A stretch of 64,000 nucleotides of DNA from Micromonospora andamanensis (GCF_016863495.1 NZ_BOOZ01000039.1:1-64000), one strand, 5' to 3'; positions 45,073 to 54,107 are shown, numbered from the stretch's first letter. A program made the numbers and translations. The notes: a model not told the origin generated them from the sequence alone.

Positions 45073-45552
45073 ATGACGGACGACGCATGGCACGGCTTGA
45101 GTGATCCGCTCGTGGTCTGCTCACGCGGCTCCGTGGTGGAGTTGGCGGCGGTGTTACCAACGTCCGGCAGGTTCGTGGTCGCCCGCCTTGACGGTACGAG
45201 GATGGCGGATGCCGGCCGTGTCTTCTACGACTTCTCGGACGCGTTGTTCTTCCCCAGCTACTTCGGCTGGAACTGGAACGCCCTGTCCGACTGCCTCCGA
45301 GATCTGCACTGGCTGCCGTCGGACGGCTACCTGGTGATCGTCGACAACGCGCCCCAGATGTTGTCGGACAGCATCCAGGACCGGCACACGCTCCTCCGTG
45401 TCCTCGCCCGGGCAGTTCGCCACTGGGCCAGCCCGCTCGGCCGACCGGAAGGGCAGGTCACCCCGTTCACGGTACTGCTGCTGGCCGACGGCGACGAAGA
45501 GGCGGTGCAACTACGGCAGGACATCACGCAGGCACTTTCCGGTGGGCGCTGA
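45073..45552 (+). CDS. Barstar family ribonuclease-inhibitor-like protein
   Basis: The 159-residue protein has the barstar core RFVVARLDGTRMADAGRVFYDFSDALFFPSYFGWNWNALSDCLRDLHWLPSDGYLVIVDNA (about 33-95), including the FGWNWDAL motif that caps RNase active sites. No barnase-like RNase gene lies next to it. It may be an orphan immunity gene protecting against toxins from competitors. Confidence 0.88.
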   Translation: MTDDAWHGLSDPLVVCSRGSVVELAAVLPTSGRFVVARLDGTRMADAGRVFYDFSDALFFPSYFGWNWNALSDCLRDLHWLPSDGYLVIVDNAPQMLSDSIQDRHTLLRVLARAVRHWASPLGRPEGQVTPFTVLLLADGDEEAVQLRQDITQALSGGR

Positions 45553-45653
45553 ATTCCGAACCGTGACCAGCAGCAGGCTGCCGGGTACCGAACCGCGCGG
45601 TGGCGTGGACCGGATCGTCGGCCAGGCTGTCGGAGCCCGGGCTGGGGCCACGG

Positions 45654-47087
45654 TCACCTGATGGTCATGTGGGTGAGGGCGCGCTTGTCCGGTTTTCCAC
45701 TCGCCGCCACTGGAACCCGATCGATCGACTGGATCGTCTGCGGCGCTGACGGCGCCCCCAGTGTCTCCGTCACCAGGGTTCGCAGCCGTGCGGCATCCGG
45801 TGTGTGACCAGCGGCCGGCACCACGTAGGCGTGCACCGCCTCCCCGGTGACGTCATCGGGGAGGCCGACGACGTAGGCCTCGGCAATCGTCGGGTCGGCG
45901 GCGAGGACTCGCTCGATCGGGCCGGCGTACACCAGGTTGGCGTGCACGATGATGACGTCCCGGACCCGGCCGAGCAGGTGCAGGTAGCCGTCGTCGTCCA
46001 GCCGGGCCAGGTCACGGGTACGGACCCAGCCGTCGACGAAGACGTCGGCCGTTTCGACTGGATCATTCCAGTAGGCGGCGGCCTGCGCCGGCGTCCGTAC
46101 GAAGAGTTCCCCCTCGGTCGCGGGGCGACCGTCGGCGTCGCGGATGGACAGTTCGGTCACCGCGGGTGGCCGGCCGACCGAGGCGAGCGCGGTCGGTGCG
46201 GCCAGCATCTCGGCCGGCGTCACCATCGTTATCATGCCGGTTTCGGTCTGTCCGTAGCCGTGGTAGATCACGGGGCCGAGGACGTCGAGTGCCTCGGCGA
46301 GCCGGCCCGGTGCCAGCGGGGAGCCGGAGACCAGCAGCGCCCGCAGGCTGATCAGGTCGGTCGGCGCGGTGCGCTGGTCCTGGACGAGTTGGTGCAGTTT
46401 GCCGACGGTGATCACGCTTGCTGTCGCCCGGTGCCGGTTGATCATGCCGGGGAAGCCGGGGGAGTGGTCCGCGATCAGGGTGCCACCCGCGGTCAGGGCG
46501 AGGACGGCGTACTCCAGCATCACCTGGCTGCTCAACGAACCGAAGACGAGATAGCGCTGGAGGCGGGGGGCCAGGTCGGCGATCGCCGGGGGCCAGCGGT
46601 CCGGGTACGGCACCCAGGCCGCGCTCAGCGACGCGTACGTCTGTGCGCAGCCCTTCGGGCTGCCGGTGCTGCCGCTGGTCCAGGTGATCCGCGCGACATC
46701 GCCAGGGCGCCCGGCGGCGACAAGCGTGGTTCCGGGGTGAGCTGTGGTTGCCAGTTGGGCGACGTGGGCGTCGTCGACGAGCAGCGGGTTGTCGTCGAGT
46801 TGGTGGGCGAGGTGCGCCGGGGTCAGGTCGGGGCGGATCCCGGAGACCCGGGCGCCGACCGCGAAGGCCGCGATGATCGCCGCGAAGGCCTCGGCGGTGA
46901 CACCGAGGCGTAGGGCGACCCCGACGCCGGGTCCGGCCCCGGCGGCGCGCATGCCGGCGGCGATCCGGCAGACCAGCTCGGACATCTGCGCCGCGGTGAC
47001 CGTGCGGTCGCCGTCGCAGAAGACCGGCCGGTCGCCCCCGGTGGCGAGCAGGTCCAGGACGGGCTGTGGCCAGATCTCAGTCGACAT
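45654..47087 (-). CDS. AMP-dependent acyl-CoA synthetase/ligase, short form
   Basis: The 477-residue ANL-family enzyme shows A3 ITWTSGSTGSPKGCAQTY (~134-151), A5 YHGYGQTETGM, A7 TRDLARLDDDGYLHLLGRVRD and A10 SGKPDKRAL with its catalytic Lys. This compact form resembles aryl- or fatty-acyl-CoA ligases. It is divergent from an aromatic ammonia-lyase, so a 4-coumarate-type acid could be the substrate (inference). The start (ATG 47087) overlaps the preceding 62-codon flavoprotein fragment by 11 bp. Confidence 0.9.
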   Translation of the reverse strand: MSTEIWPQPVLDLLATGGDRPVFCDGDRTVTAAQMSELVCRIAAGMRAAGAGPGVGVALRLGVTAEAFAAIIAAFAVGARVSGIRPDLTPAHLAHQLDDNPLLVDDAHVAQLATTAHPGTTLVAAGRPGDVARITWTSGSTGSPKGCAQTYASLSAAWVPYPDRWPPAIADLAPRLQRYLVFGSLSSQVMLEYAVLALTAGGTLIADHSPGFPGMINRHRATASVITVGKLHQLVQDQRTAPTDLISLRALLVSGSPLAPGRLAEALDVLGPVIYHGYGQTETGMITMVTPAEMLAAPTALASVGRPPAVTELSIRDADGRPATEGELFVRTPAQAAAYWNDPVETADVFVDGWVRTRDLARLDDDGYLHLLGRVRDVIIVHANLVYAGPIERVLAADPTIAEAYVVGLPDDVTGEAVHAYVVPAAGHTPDAARLRTLVTETLGAPSAPQTIQSIDRVPVAASGKPDKRALTHMTIR

Positions 47088-47265
47088 CGGACAGCACATC
47101 CTTGATGAAGAGGACGAGTGGCTGGTGGTGTACGACGGGAAGATCCTGCTCCGGGCCGGCCTCCAACACCAGATGGTCACGGCCGTTGCGCTCCAGCAGG
47201 GCGGCGAGCTGGAGCCCAGCCGGTCCGGCTCCGATGATCGGGTAGTCGAGCGTCATGCGACGCAA
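47077..47265 (-). pseudogene. N-terminal fragment of a FOXRED2-like flavoprotein
   Basis: This 62-codon frame encodes MTLDYPIIGAGPAGLQLAAL then LERNGRDHLVLE, nearly identical to the first 33 residues of the full flavoprotein at 48827. It then diverges to a short tail (VVHHQPLVLFIKDVLSD). The intervening 450 or more residues are missing. It overlaps the ligase start, so it could act as a translational leader for that gene. Looks like the relic of a partial duplication. Confidence 0.65.
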
Positions 47266-47277
47266 CGTAATGACCTG

Positions 47278-47297
47278 ATCTCAAAGCGTTCTGAGAT
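47278..47297. promoter_or_regulatory. Divergent operator ATCTCA-N8-TGAGAT
   Basis: A perfect inverted repeat with 6-bp arms and an 8-bp spacer fills most of the 54-bp gap between the flavoprotein fragment/ligase unit (start 47265) and the lyase gene (start 47320). A regulator binding here would control the whole pathway in both directions. Confidence 0.55.
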
Positions 47298-47319
47298 TCC
47301 GTCTCTAGGGTGCGTTCGC

Positions 47320-48816
47320 ATGACGAGAGAGGTAGATCTCGCGGTCCCGCTGCGGATCGCCGACCTGACCGCCGCTCGCGACCCGGTCACGGTCCTGGTC
47401 GGACCGGAGGTCCGGGAACGGGTCGCGACCGCCCGCGCGTTCCTGTCCGACGTGCTCGGCGACGACCGCGCGGTGTACGGCGCCACCACCGGCTTCGGCG
47501 CCCTGGTGGGGTATCCGGGACGGGCCGAGCTGCGCGACCAGGCCGACAACACGCTCGCTCACCTCGGCGCGGGTCAGGGTCCGGACCTCGGACCGGAGGT
47601 GGTCCGCGCGACCATGCTGATCCGGGCCTGGTCGCTGGCCCGGGGTGCCTCGGGGGTGTCTCCGCACGTCATCGACGCCCTCACGGCGATGCTCGCGACC
47701 ACGTTCGTCCCCGCGGTGCCCCGGCTGGGGTCGGTCGGGGCCAGCGGTGACCTGATCCCGCTCGGTGCGGCCGCCCAGGCCTTACGCGGCCGTGGGTACG
47801 CCTATCTCGACGGGGTACGGCTGCCCGCGGCCGAGGCGTTGGAGAAGGCGGGACTCGAACCGCTGCCACTGGACGGTCGGGATGCCCTGGCGCTTGTCAA
47901 CGGCACGTCGCTGACCACCGCGGCGGCGGCGCTGGCGCTGGACTCGGTACGCGCATCGCACCGGGCCGTCCAGGTGCTCACCTGCCTGCTCGCCGATCTG
48001 CTCGGCAGCGACCCGCAGTTTCTCGACGTCCGGCTCCTGCGGGCGTACGGCCATCCGGGCGCGGTCGCCGTGGGCGCGTACATGCGCCGGGTCAGCGCCG
48101 GGCTGGTGCCGTCCGGCAAGCGCCCGCTCCAGGAGCCGTACAGCATCCGCTGTGCGCCGCAGCTGCTGGGCGCGGCCGAGGACGCCCTGCGCTACGTCGA
48201 CTCCGTGGTCCGGTCCGACCTCGAAGGCGTCAGCGACAACCCGTTGTTCTTTCCGGACGAGGACCTCGTCGTGCACGGCGGCAACTTCTTCGGGCAGCCC
48301 GCCGCGTTCGCCGCGGACCTGCTGTCGATGGTCGTGGCGCAGGTCGGCAATCTCGCCGAACGTCAACTCGACCTGCTCGTGGATCCCAACCGCACCGGCG
48401 GCCTGCCACCGATGCTGGCCGCCGGACCGGGACAGCAGCACGGGCTGCAGGGCGTGCAACTGGCGTCGACCGCGCTGATCGCCGAGATCCGGCGCGACGC
48501 CGTACCGGCGAGCATGCAGAGCCTGCCGACGAACCTGCACAACCAGGATGTCATCCCGCTGGGCACCCAGGCCGCCCTGCGGGTGCTGGACCAGGCCCGG
48601 CTGCTGCACCTGCTCGTCGGGTCGCTCGCGGTGGGGCTGCGCCAGGCCGCGTACGTCGGTGCGCGTGCGCCGACCGCGCCGGGCTGCGCCGAGGTACTGG
48701 CCGCGGTGGCCGCAGCCGTACCGCCGGTCGACCCGGACCGGCCATTGGACGGTGACGTACGGCGCGCCGCCGATGTCATCGCGACTGTCGACGTTTTTCC
48801 GAACACTCTTTCGTGA
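47320..48816 (+). CDS. MIO-dependent aromatic amino acid ammonia-lyase, tyrosine-type
   Basis: The 498-residue enzyme has the MIO-forming Ala141-Ser142-Gly143 (SVGASGDLIPL), catalytic Tyr53 (YGATTGFG) and conserved SIRCAPQLLGA and NLHNQDVIPLG. The substrate-selectivity positions (residues 81-82) are His-Leu, as in Rhodobacter tyrosine ammonia-lyase, and unlike Ser-His of histidine ammonia-lyase. Predicted reaction: L-Tyr to p-coumarate plus ammonia. It starts a run of closely packed co-directional genes. No hut genes are nearby. Confidence 0.9.
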   Translation: MTREVDLAVPLRIADLTAARDPVTVLVGPEVRERVATARAFLSDVLGDDRAVYGATTGFGALVGYPGRAELRDQADNTLAHLGAGQGPDLGPEVVRATMLIRAWSLARGASGVSPHVIDALTAMLATTFVPAVPRLGSVGASGDLIPLGAAAQALRGRGYAYLDGVRLPAAEALEKAGLEPLPLDGRDALALVNGTSLTTAAAALALDSVRASHRAVQVLTCLLADLLGSDPQFLDVRLLRAYGHPGAVAVGAYMRRVSAGLVPSGKRPLQEPYSIRCAPQLLGAAEDALRYVDSVVRSDLEGVSDNPLFFPDEDLVVHGGNFFGQPAAFAADLLSMVVAQVGNLAERQLDLLVDPNRTGGLPPMLAAGPGQQHGLQGVQLASTALIAEIRRDAVPASMQSLPTNLHNQDVIPLGTQAALRVLDQARLLHLLVGSLAVGLRQAAYVGARAPTAPGCAEVLAAVAAAVPPVDPDRPLDGDVRRAADVIATVDVFPNTLS

Positions 48817-48826
48817 GGTGGCCGCT

Positions 48827-50389
48827 GTGACGCTTGACTACCTGATCATCGGGGCCGGGCCGGCCGGCCTGCAACTCGCCGCGCTGCTGGAGGCCGACGG
48901 CAAGCGCGACTATCTGGTGCTGGAGGGCGCGGACATCCCGGGGGCGTTCTTCGCCCGCTATCCCCGCCACAGGCAACTGATCTCCATCAACAAGCCGCAC
49001 ACCGGCTCGGACGATCCTGAGGTGAACCTGCGGTTGGACTGGAACTCGCTGCTCAGCGACGATCCGGCGCTGCGGTTCACCGGATACACCGAGCGGTACT
49101 TCCCGGACGCCGAGGTGATGGTCCGCTACCTGGCGGACTTCGCCGCGAAGACGGGGGCGAAGGTCCGGTACAACTCCCGGGTGACGTCGGTCGGCAAGGT
49201 CGACGGGATCTTCGAGGTCCAGGCCGGGCAGACCTTCCGGGCGCGGCGGCTGATCGTCGCCACCGGTGTGTCCCGGCCGTACACCCCGCAGATCCCGGGC
49301 CTGGAACTCGCGGAACAGTACGCGGACATGTCTGTCGACCCGCGTGACTACCTCGACCAGAAGGTGCTGATCATCGGCAAGGGCAACTCCGCGTTCGAGA
49401 CCGCCGACAACCTGATGGAGACCACCACGCTCATCCATCTCGCCGGACCGAGTTCGATCCGGATGGCCTGGCGGACCCATTACGTGGGGCATCTGCGCGC
49501 GGTCAACAACAACTTTCTGGACACCTACCAACTGAAGTCGGCGAACGCGATCCTGGACGGCGAGATCCGACGTATCGAGCGCGACGGCACCGGGTTCACT
49601 GTCACGTTCGCGTTCTCCCGCGCGGACGAGGTGACCAAGGAGCTCTGGTACGACCGGGTGCTCGCCTGCACCGGCTTCGCCTTCGACGCGTCGATCTTCG
49701 ACGACAGCTGCCGTCCGGAACTCGCGATCAGGGACCGTTTCCCGGCCCAGACCCCGCAGTGGGAGTCGGTGAACGTGTCCGACCTGTACTTCGCCGGCAC
49801 GATCTCCCAGGAACGCGACTTCAAACGCTCGACGAGTGGCTTCATCCACGGCTTCCGGTACGGGGTACGGGCCCTGCACAAGATCCTTGAGCGACGGTAC
49901 TACGACACCCCGTGGCCGTCGGAGAAGCTGGACGCCACCGCGGAGTCGATCGCCGACGCCATCGTCGCCAGGGTCAACCGCACCTCCGCCCTGTGGCAGC
50001 AGTTCGGCTTCCTCGGCGACGTGGTCACCGTGGCCGGCCCGGACGTGCGCTACCACTACGAGGTACCTGTCGAGTACTTCGCCCAGACCGGCCTGCGCAC
50101 CGCCGACCACGACTACCGGCACGCCTTTGTCGTGACCCTGGAGTACGGCCCCGAGCACGACCAGGTGGATCCCTTCGACGTCACGGTCAGCCGGGTGGCC
50201 CAGAACGTCGTCGGTCAGGCCCACGCCGCCGCCTACCTGCACCCGGTCGTCCGCTACCACCGGGCGGGGCAGGTCGTCGCCACCCACCACCTGGCGGAGA
50301 ACCTGGAGAACCAGTGGGACCGGCCGGACGTCCACGTCGCGCCGCTTACCGCGTTCCTCGGCCGGTGCCTGAGCGGTGTCGAGGGCTGA
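48827..50389 (+). CDS. FOXRED2-like FAD/NAD(P)-binding monooxygenase/oxidoreductase
   Basis: The 520-residue protein has an N-terminal FAD motif (IIGAGPAG, 7-14), the family block HRQLISINKPHTG and NLRLDWNSLLS (48-77), YFPDAEVMVRYLADFA (91-106), IVATG (143-147) and a second dinucleotide motif LIIGKGNSAFETAD (181-194). Human FOXRED2 shares this layout, though bacterial members are metabolic. GTG 48827 follows the lyase stop by 10 bp and is preceded by AGGTGG. It could oxygenate a phenylpropanoid product. Confidence 0.88.
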   Translation: MTLDYLIIGAGPAGLQLAALLEADGKRDYLVLEGADIPGAFFARYPRHRQLISINKPHTGSDDPEVNLRLDWNSLLSDDPALRFTGYTERYFPDAEVMVRYLADFAAKTGAKVRYNSRVTSVGKVDGIFEVQAGQTFRARRLIVATGVSRPYTPQIPGLELAEQYADMSVDPRDYLDQKVLIIGKGNSAFETADNLMETTTLIHLAGPSSIRMAWRTHYVGHLRAVNNNFLDTYQLKSANAILDGEIRRIERDGTGFTVTFAFSRADEVTKELWYDRVLACTGFAFDASIFDDSCRPELAIRDRFPAQTPQWESVNVSDLYFAGTISQERDFKRSTSGFIHGFRYGVRALHKILERRYYDTPWPSEKLDATAESIADAIVARVNRTSALWQQFGFLGDVVTVAGPDVRYHYEVPVEYFAQTGLRTADHDYRHAFVVTLEYGPEHDQVDPFDVTVSRVAQNVVGQAHAAAYLHPVVRYHRAGQVVATHHLAENLENQWDRPDVHVAPLTAFLGRCLSGVEG

Positions 50390-50390
50390 C

Positions 50391-51452
50391 ATGCTCGCGC
50401 TGGACGGCACGGGACTGAACCTGGCCGACGTGGCCGACGGCGCGCGGCGTCGCCTGGACCCGGTGCACTGGGACTTCTTCGCCGGCGGGGCCGGCGACGA
50501 GCGGACGTTGCGGGCCAACGAGGAGGCTTTCACCAGGCACCGGATCCTGCCCCGGATCCTGCGCGGCGCGCAGGTACGCGACCTACGGATCTCGCTTCTC
50601 GGCTGTCGACTCGCCATGCCGGTGCTGATCGCGCCTACCGCGTTCCACCGGCTGGCCCACCCCGAGGGCGAGGTGGCCACCGCCCACGCCGCCGCCGAGG
50701 CCGGCACCATCATGGTGGTCAGCATGGCGGCCACCCGCCCACTCGAGGAGATCGCCGCCGTCGGCGGCCCGCTCTGGTTTCAGCTCTATCCACAGTCGGA
50801 TCTCGGGTTCACCTCGGCTCTGGTCCGCCGGGCCGAGGCCGCCGGCTGCCGTGCCCTGGTCGTCACTGTCGACTCGCCCGTGTTCGGTAGGCGGGAACGC
50901 GACCTGCGGCACCGCTTCGTCGATCTGCCGCCCGGACTGCTCTGCGAGAACATGCGCGACCCGAGCGGCCGGGTCCGCGACATCGAGATGGACGCTGGGC
51001 TGGACTGGCCGCGGATCGGCTGGCTTCGGGAGTTGACGACGCTGCCGATCCTGCTCAAGGGAGTCCTGCACCCGGCTGACGCCCGGCTGGCCGTCGCGCA
51101 CGGCGTCGACGGCGTGGTGGTCTCCAACCACGGGGGCCGGCAACTCGACGGTGCGGTCGCCACCCTGGACGCGTTGCCCGGGATCGTGGCGGCCGTCGAC
51201 GGCCGGCTGCCGGTGCTGCTCGACGGCGGCATCCGCCGAGGAACCGACGTCCTGGTGGCGCTGGCGCTCGGGGCGACCGCGGTGCTTGTCGGGCGTCCGG
51301 TGCTCTGGGGACTCGCGGTGGGCGGCGTCGCCGGGGTACGGCACGTGCTCGACCTGCTGCGGGACGACCTCGACCGGGCGCTGGCGCTGGCCGGCGTCGC
51401 CGGACCGGGCGAGCTCAGCGGCGACCTCGTCGCCAAGGTGGCAGGCGGATGA
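50391..51452 (+). CDS. FMN-dependent alpha-hydroxy acid oxidase/dehydrogenase
   Basis: The 353-residue TIM-barrel protein has the catalytic block VVSNHGGRQLDG (His247, Arg250), FMN-contacting Lys223 in LLKGVLHP, YPQSDLGF near 133 and phosphate-binding DGGIRRGTDV. Members oxidise glycolate, lactate, mandelate or 4-hydroxymandelate. In this setting it might oxidise a phenyllactate- or mandelate-like side chain. ATG 50391 follows GAGGG; a GTG at 50376 lies inside the previous gene. Confidence 0.92.
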   Translation: MLALDGTGLNLADVADGARRRLDPVHWDFFAGGAGDERTLRANEEAFTRHRILPRILRGAQVRDLRISLLGCRLAMPVLIAPTAFHRLAHPEGEVATAHAAAEAGTIMVVSMAATRPLEEIAAVGGPLWFQLYPQSDLGFTSALVRRAEAAGCRALVVTVDSPVFGRRERDLRHRFVDLPPGLLCENMRDPSGRVRDIEMDAGLDWPRIGWLRELTTLPILLKGVLHPADARLAVAHGVDGVVVSNHGGRQLDGAVATLDALPGIVAAVDGRLPVLLDGGIRRGTDVLVALALGATAVLVGRPVLWGLAVGGVAGVRHVLDLLRDDLDRALALAGVAGPGELSGDLVAKVAGG

Positions 51453-52789
51453 GCACCCTGACCGTGCTGGCCGTCCTGGCGGTGGGTGGCGCGGCCTGGA
51501 CCGTCCCGTACTGGCTGCCGCCAGCCGTCGTCCGGCTCCGGGAGTGGGTCTTCGCCAGAGTCAACGGCGTCGAGGGCGTTCCGGTGCCGGGTCCCACCGT
51601 CGGCATCGAGCACTTCGAGCGGGTGTACGCGGACCCGGCGGCTGACGGACGCAGCCGGGGGGCCGGGTTGTCGGACCTGTTCTGGTACTGGCTGGCACCC
51701 GGTCCGCACATGCACCAGGAACATCTGGAGCCCGGTGAGCGCTACCGGACGGTGGCCGCCACGACCAGGCGGGTACTGGCGATCAGGCGAGAGCGCGCGG
51801 ACGCGCTCGCGACCGCCGCCACCCGACGCGTGCTCGACGAGTTGCCGACCGATCGGATCAGCCACGTCCGGCTGCGCGACCTGATGATGCCGGTGTGGGC
51901 CGAGGTCTTCCACGAGGTGGTGTTCGACGAGGTGGGCACGCCCGCGGCCCGGGCGTTGATCGTCGCCAACGCCGACGACGTGGTCAGCGCGCTGAAGTGC
52001 ACAGGTCTGCGGCACATGGATCGGCGCGACCGGCTGACCGGATACCTGCGCGACCGGATCGAGGCGGGAACGTGTCCGGTGACGCTGCCGCCGCCGTTCT
52101 CCGCCCAGGAAACGGCGTGGTACCTGCAGGGCGCCTTCTTCAACACGGCGATCGTGCAGATGTCCGAGGCGATGGCACACGTGCTGCTGGCGCTCGCCAC
52201 GCGTCCCGAACTGCAGCGTGGTCTCGACGATGACGACGCGCTGGACCGGGTCGTCGACGAGACGCTGCGGGTGTACCCGCTCTTCGGTATCGCGCACCGG
52301 ATCACGTCGGCGCCGATCACGCTGCCCACCGGGGTGTCCCTCCCGGCCGGGTCGGTGCTGCTGTTCAACTATCCGGCGTTCCACCGCGGGGGAGCCGCCG
52401 GCGACGGCCGGTTCGCTCCGGACCGGTGGCGCTGGCTCGCGCGCGCCGACGCGCACTTCATCCCGTTCGGTGTGCCCGCGAACCGGGCCTGCCCGGCCCG
52501 CGGTGTCGCCCCGGTGATGATGCGCGCCGCGACCCGTGAGGTGCTGCGGAGTTACGTGCTGACCTCCTCGGTGGCACATACCCGGTCGCTGCCCAGCCGA
52601 GGTCCGGCGTACCTGACGCCTGCCGGTCTCACCGGTCCGGGACGGCTACGGCTGGCCGCGATGCGGCAGCGGGACCGGTGGGCCGAGGTTGGCCGCAGTG
52701 TCCGGCAACTGGTGTTCGGCACCTGGATGGTCGTCGACGCCCGCCGGAAGCGGTTGTGTACCAACTACTTCGAGAAGGCGGTCCGATGA
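51449..52789 (+). CDS. Membrane-anchored cytochrome P450, unusual I helix
   Basis: The 446-residue P450 has an N-terminal hydrophobic anchor (TLTVLAVLAVGGAAWTVPYWL), the E271-T-L-R274 K-helix motif, and the heme loop FIPFGVPANRACPARG with Cys348. The I-helix region GAFFNTAIVQMSEAMAH lacks the usual acidic-Thr pair for O2 protonation, hinting at altered chemistry. It starts in ATGA overlap with the oxidase. Redox partners are not encoded nearby. Confidence 0.88.
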   Translation: MSTLTVLAVLAVGGAAWTVPYWLPPAVVRLREWVFARVNGVEGVPVPGPTVGIEHFERVYADPAADGRSRGAGLSDLFWYWLAPGPHMHQEHLEPGERYRTVAATTRRVLAIRRERADALATAATRRVLDELPTDRISHVRLRDLMMPVWAEVFHEVVFDEVGTPAARALIVANADDVVSALKCTGLRHMDRRDRLTGYLRDRIEAGTCPVTLPPPFSAQETAWYLQGAFFNTAIVQMSEAMAHVLLALATRPELQRGLDDDDALDRVVDETLRVYPLFGIAHRITSAPITLPTGVSLPAGSVLLFNYPAFHRGGAAGDGRFAPDRWRWLARADAHFIPFGVPANRACPARGVAPVMMRAATREVLRSYVLTSSVAHTRSLPSRGPAYLTPAGLTGPGRLRLAAMRQRDRWAEVGRSVRQLVFGTWMVVDARRKRLCTNYFEKAVR

Positions 52790-54054
52790 CCCCAACGGAA
52801 CTGGCGCCACGGTTCTTCATCGCGGTCACGGTGATCCTGATCTTCTGCAAAGGGGTCGCCTGGTTGCTCGGCAAGGCGGGCCAACCCGCAGTGGTCAGCG
52901 AGATGCTCGCGGGCGTGCTGCTCGGCCCGTCGCTGCTCGGGCTCTTCCTGCCGGAGGTGCAGAGCGCCCTGTTCCCGGCCCCCCTGCTGCCGGTCCTGTA
53001 CGTCGTGGGTCAGGTCGGGCTGGTGCTGTTCATGTTCCAGGCCGGGTACGCGTTCAGTGCCCATCGGGTCACCGGGCTCGCCGGCACCGCCGGAGTTGTC
53101 TCGCTGGCCGGGGTCACCGCGCCGCTGCTGCTGGGGGTGCTGCTGGTGCTGGTGACCGCCGGCGCCGTGCCGATCAGGGCCGACGGGACGTCACTCGGGG
53201 TCTCGGCCGCGTTCGTCGGGGTCGCCCTGGCCATCACCGCGTTCCCGATGCTCGCCCGGATCATCACCGAGAAAGGGCATGCCGGCACAAGGCACGGCAC
53301 GCTGTCCCTGGCCAGTGGCGCGATCGACGACATGGTCGCCTGGATCATGCTCGCCGTCGTCCTGGCCTTCGCCTCCGGTCGGGCCGGTCCGGCGATCGTC
53401 ACCGCGGGCGGAGCGGTGGTCTTCGGACTGGTGCTCTGGCTCGGTGGACGGGGGGTCACCACCGCGCTGATGACCCACCGTGGTCTCAACGACCGGGCCC
53501 GGCTGCTCGGCACGGTCGCGCTGCTCTTCCTGGTCGCCTGGTACACCGACGAGATCGGGCTGTACGCGGTCTTCGGCGCGTTCGCGGTCGGTGTGGTGAT
53601 GCCCCGTACGGAGAACACCGACAAGGTGGTGGACACCCTCACCCCGGTCGCCGCGACGCTCTTCCTGCCGTTGTTCTTCACCTACTCGGGCCTGCGTACG
53701 GAGTTCGGACTGCTCGGTTCCCCGCCTGTGCTGTTCTTCGCGCTGGCCTGCGTGACGGCGGCGATTGCCGGCAAGTTCGGTGCCTGCTGGGCGGCGGCCC
53801 GGCTGCGCGGCGAGCCGTCGGGTGTCGCGCTGCGGGTCGGAGCGCTGATGAACGCCCGTGGCCTGATGCAGCTCATCGCGCTGAACGTCGGGCTGGAGGC
53901 GGGCATCGTCAACCCGTCCCTGTTCACCGTGCTGGTGCTTGTCGCGCTTGTCACCACGCTGATGACGACGCCGACGCTGAGCTGGATCGAGCGCCGGGAG
54001 GCTCGACGGCCCGGTACCGAACGCACTCCCGCACTTGTGGTTTCAAATAATTGA
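52786..54054 (+). CDS. Cation/proton antiporter (CPA2 family)
   Basis: The 422-residue membrane protein has 11-12 helices, with the CPA2 features MLAGVLLGPSLLG (about 43-55), FMFQAGYAF, AITAFPMLARII, and the transport acidic pair in SGAIDDMVAWIML (about 180-192). It should exchange Na+ or K+ for protons; some CPA2 members move organic ions. It overlaps the P450 stop (ATGA). Placement in a biosynthetic run suggests a role in product or ion handling. Confidence 0.88.
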   Translation: MTPTELAPRFFIAVTVILIFCKGVAWLLGKAGQPAVVSEMLAGVLLGPSLLGLFLPEVQSALFPAPLLPVLYVVGQVGLVLFMFQAGYAFSAHRVTGLAGTAGVVSLAGVTAPLLLGVLLVLVTAGAVPIRADGTSLGVSAAFVGVALAITAFPMLARIITEKGHAGTRHGTLSLASGAIDDMVAWIMLAVVLAFASGRAGPAIVTAGGAVVFGLVLWLGGRGVTTALMTHRGLNDRARLLGTVALLFLVAWYTDEIGLYAVFGAFAVGVVMPRTENTDKVVDTLTPVAATLFLPLFFTYSGLRTEFGLLGSPPVLFFALACVTAAIAGKFGACWAAARLRGEPSGVALRVGALMNARGLMQLIALNVGLEAGIVNPSLFTVLVLVALVTTLMTTPTLSWIERREARRPGTERTPALVVSNN

Positions 54055-54107
54055 AGAGACAAATAACGCTGCTTCCATCGGCCCTGATCTATGAGATTGT
54101 GGAACGC

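Noticed and set aside
47320..48816. Histidine ammonia-lyase (hutH)
   Set aside because: The selectivity residues are His-Leu, not the Ser-His of HutH, and no histidine-degradation genes are adjacent.
54051..54107. TTG start of the response regulator overlapping the antiporter stop
   Set aside because: Codons 54051-54107 lack the G/C third-position bias and homology starts after ATG 54108.
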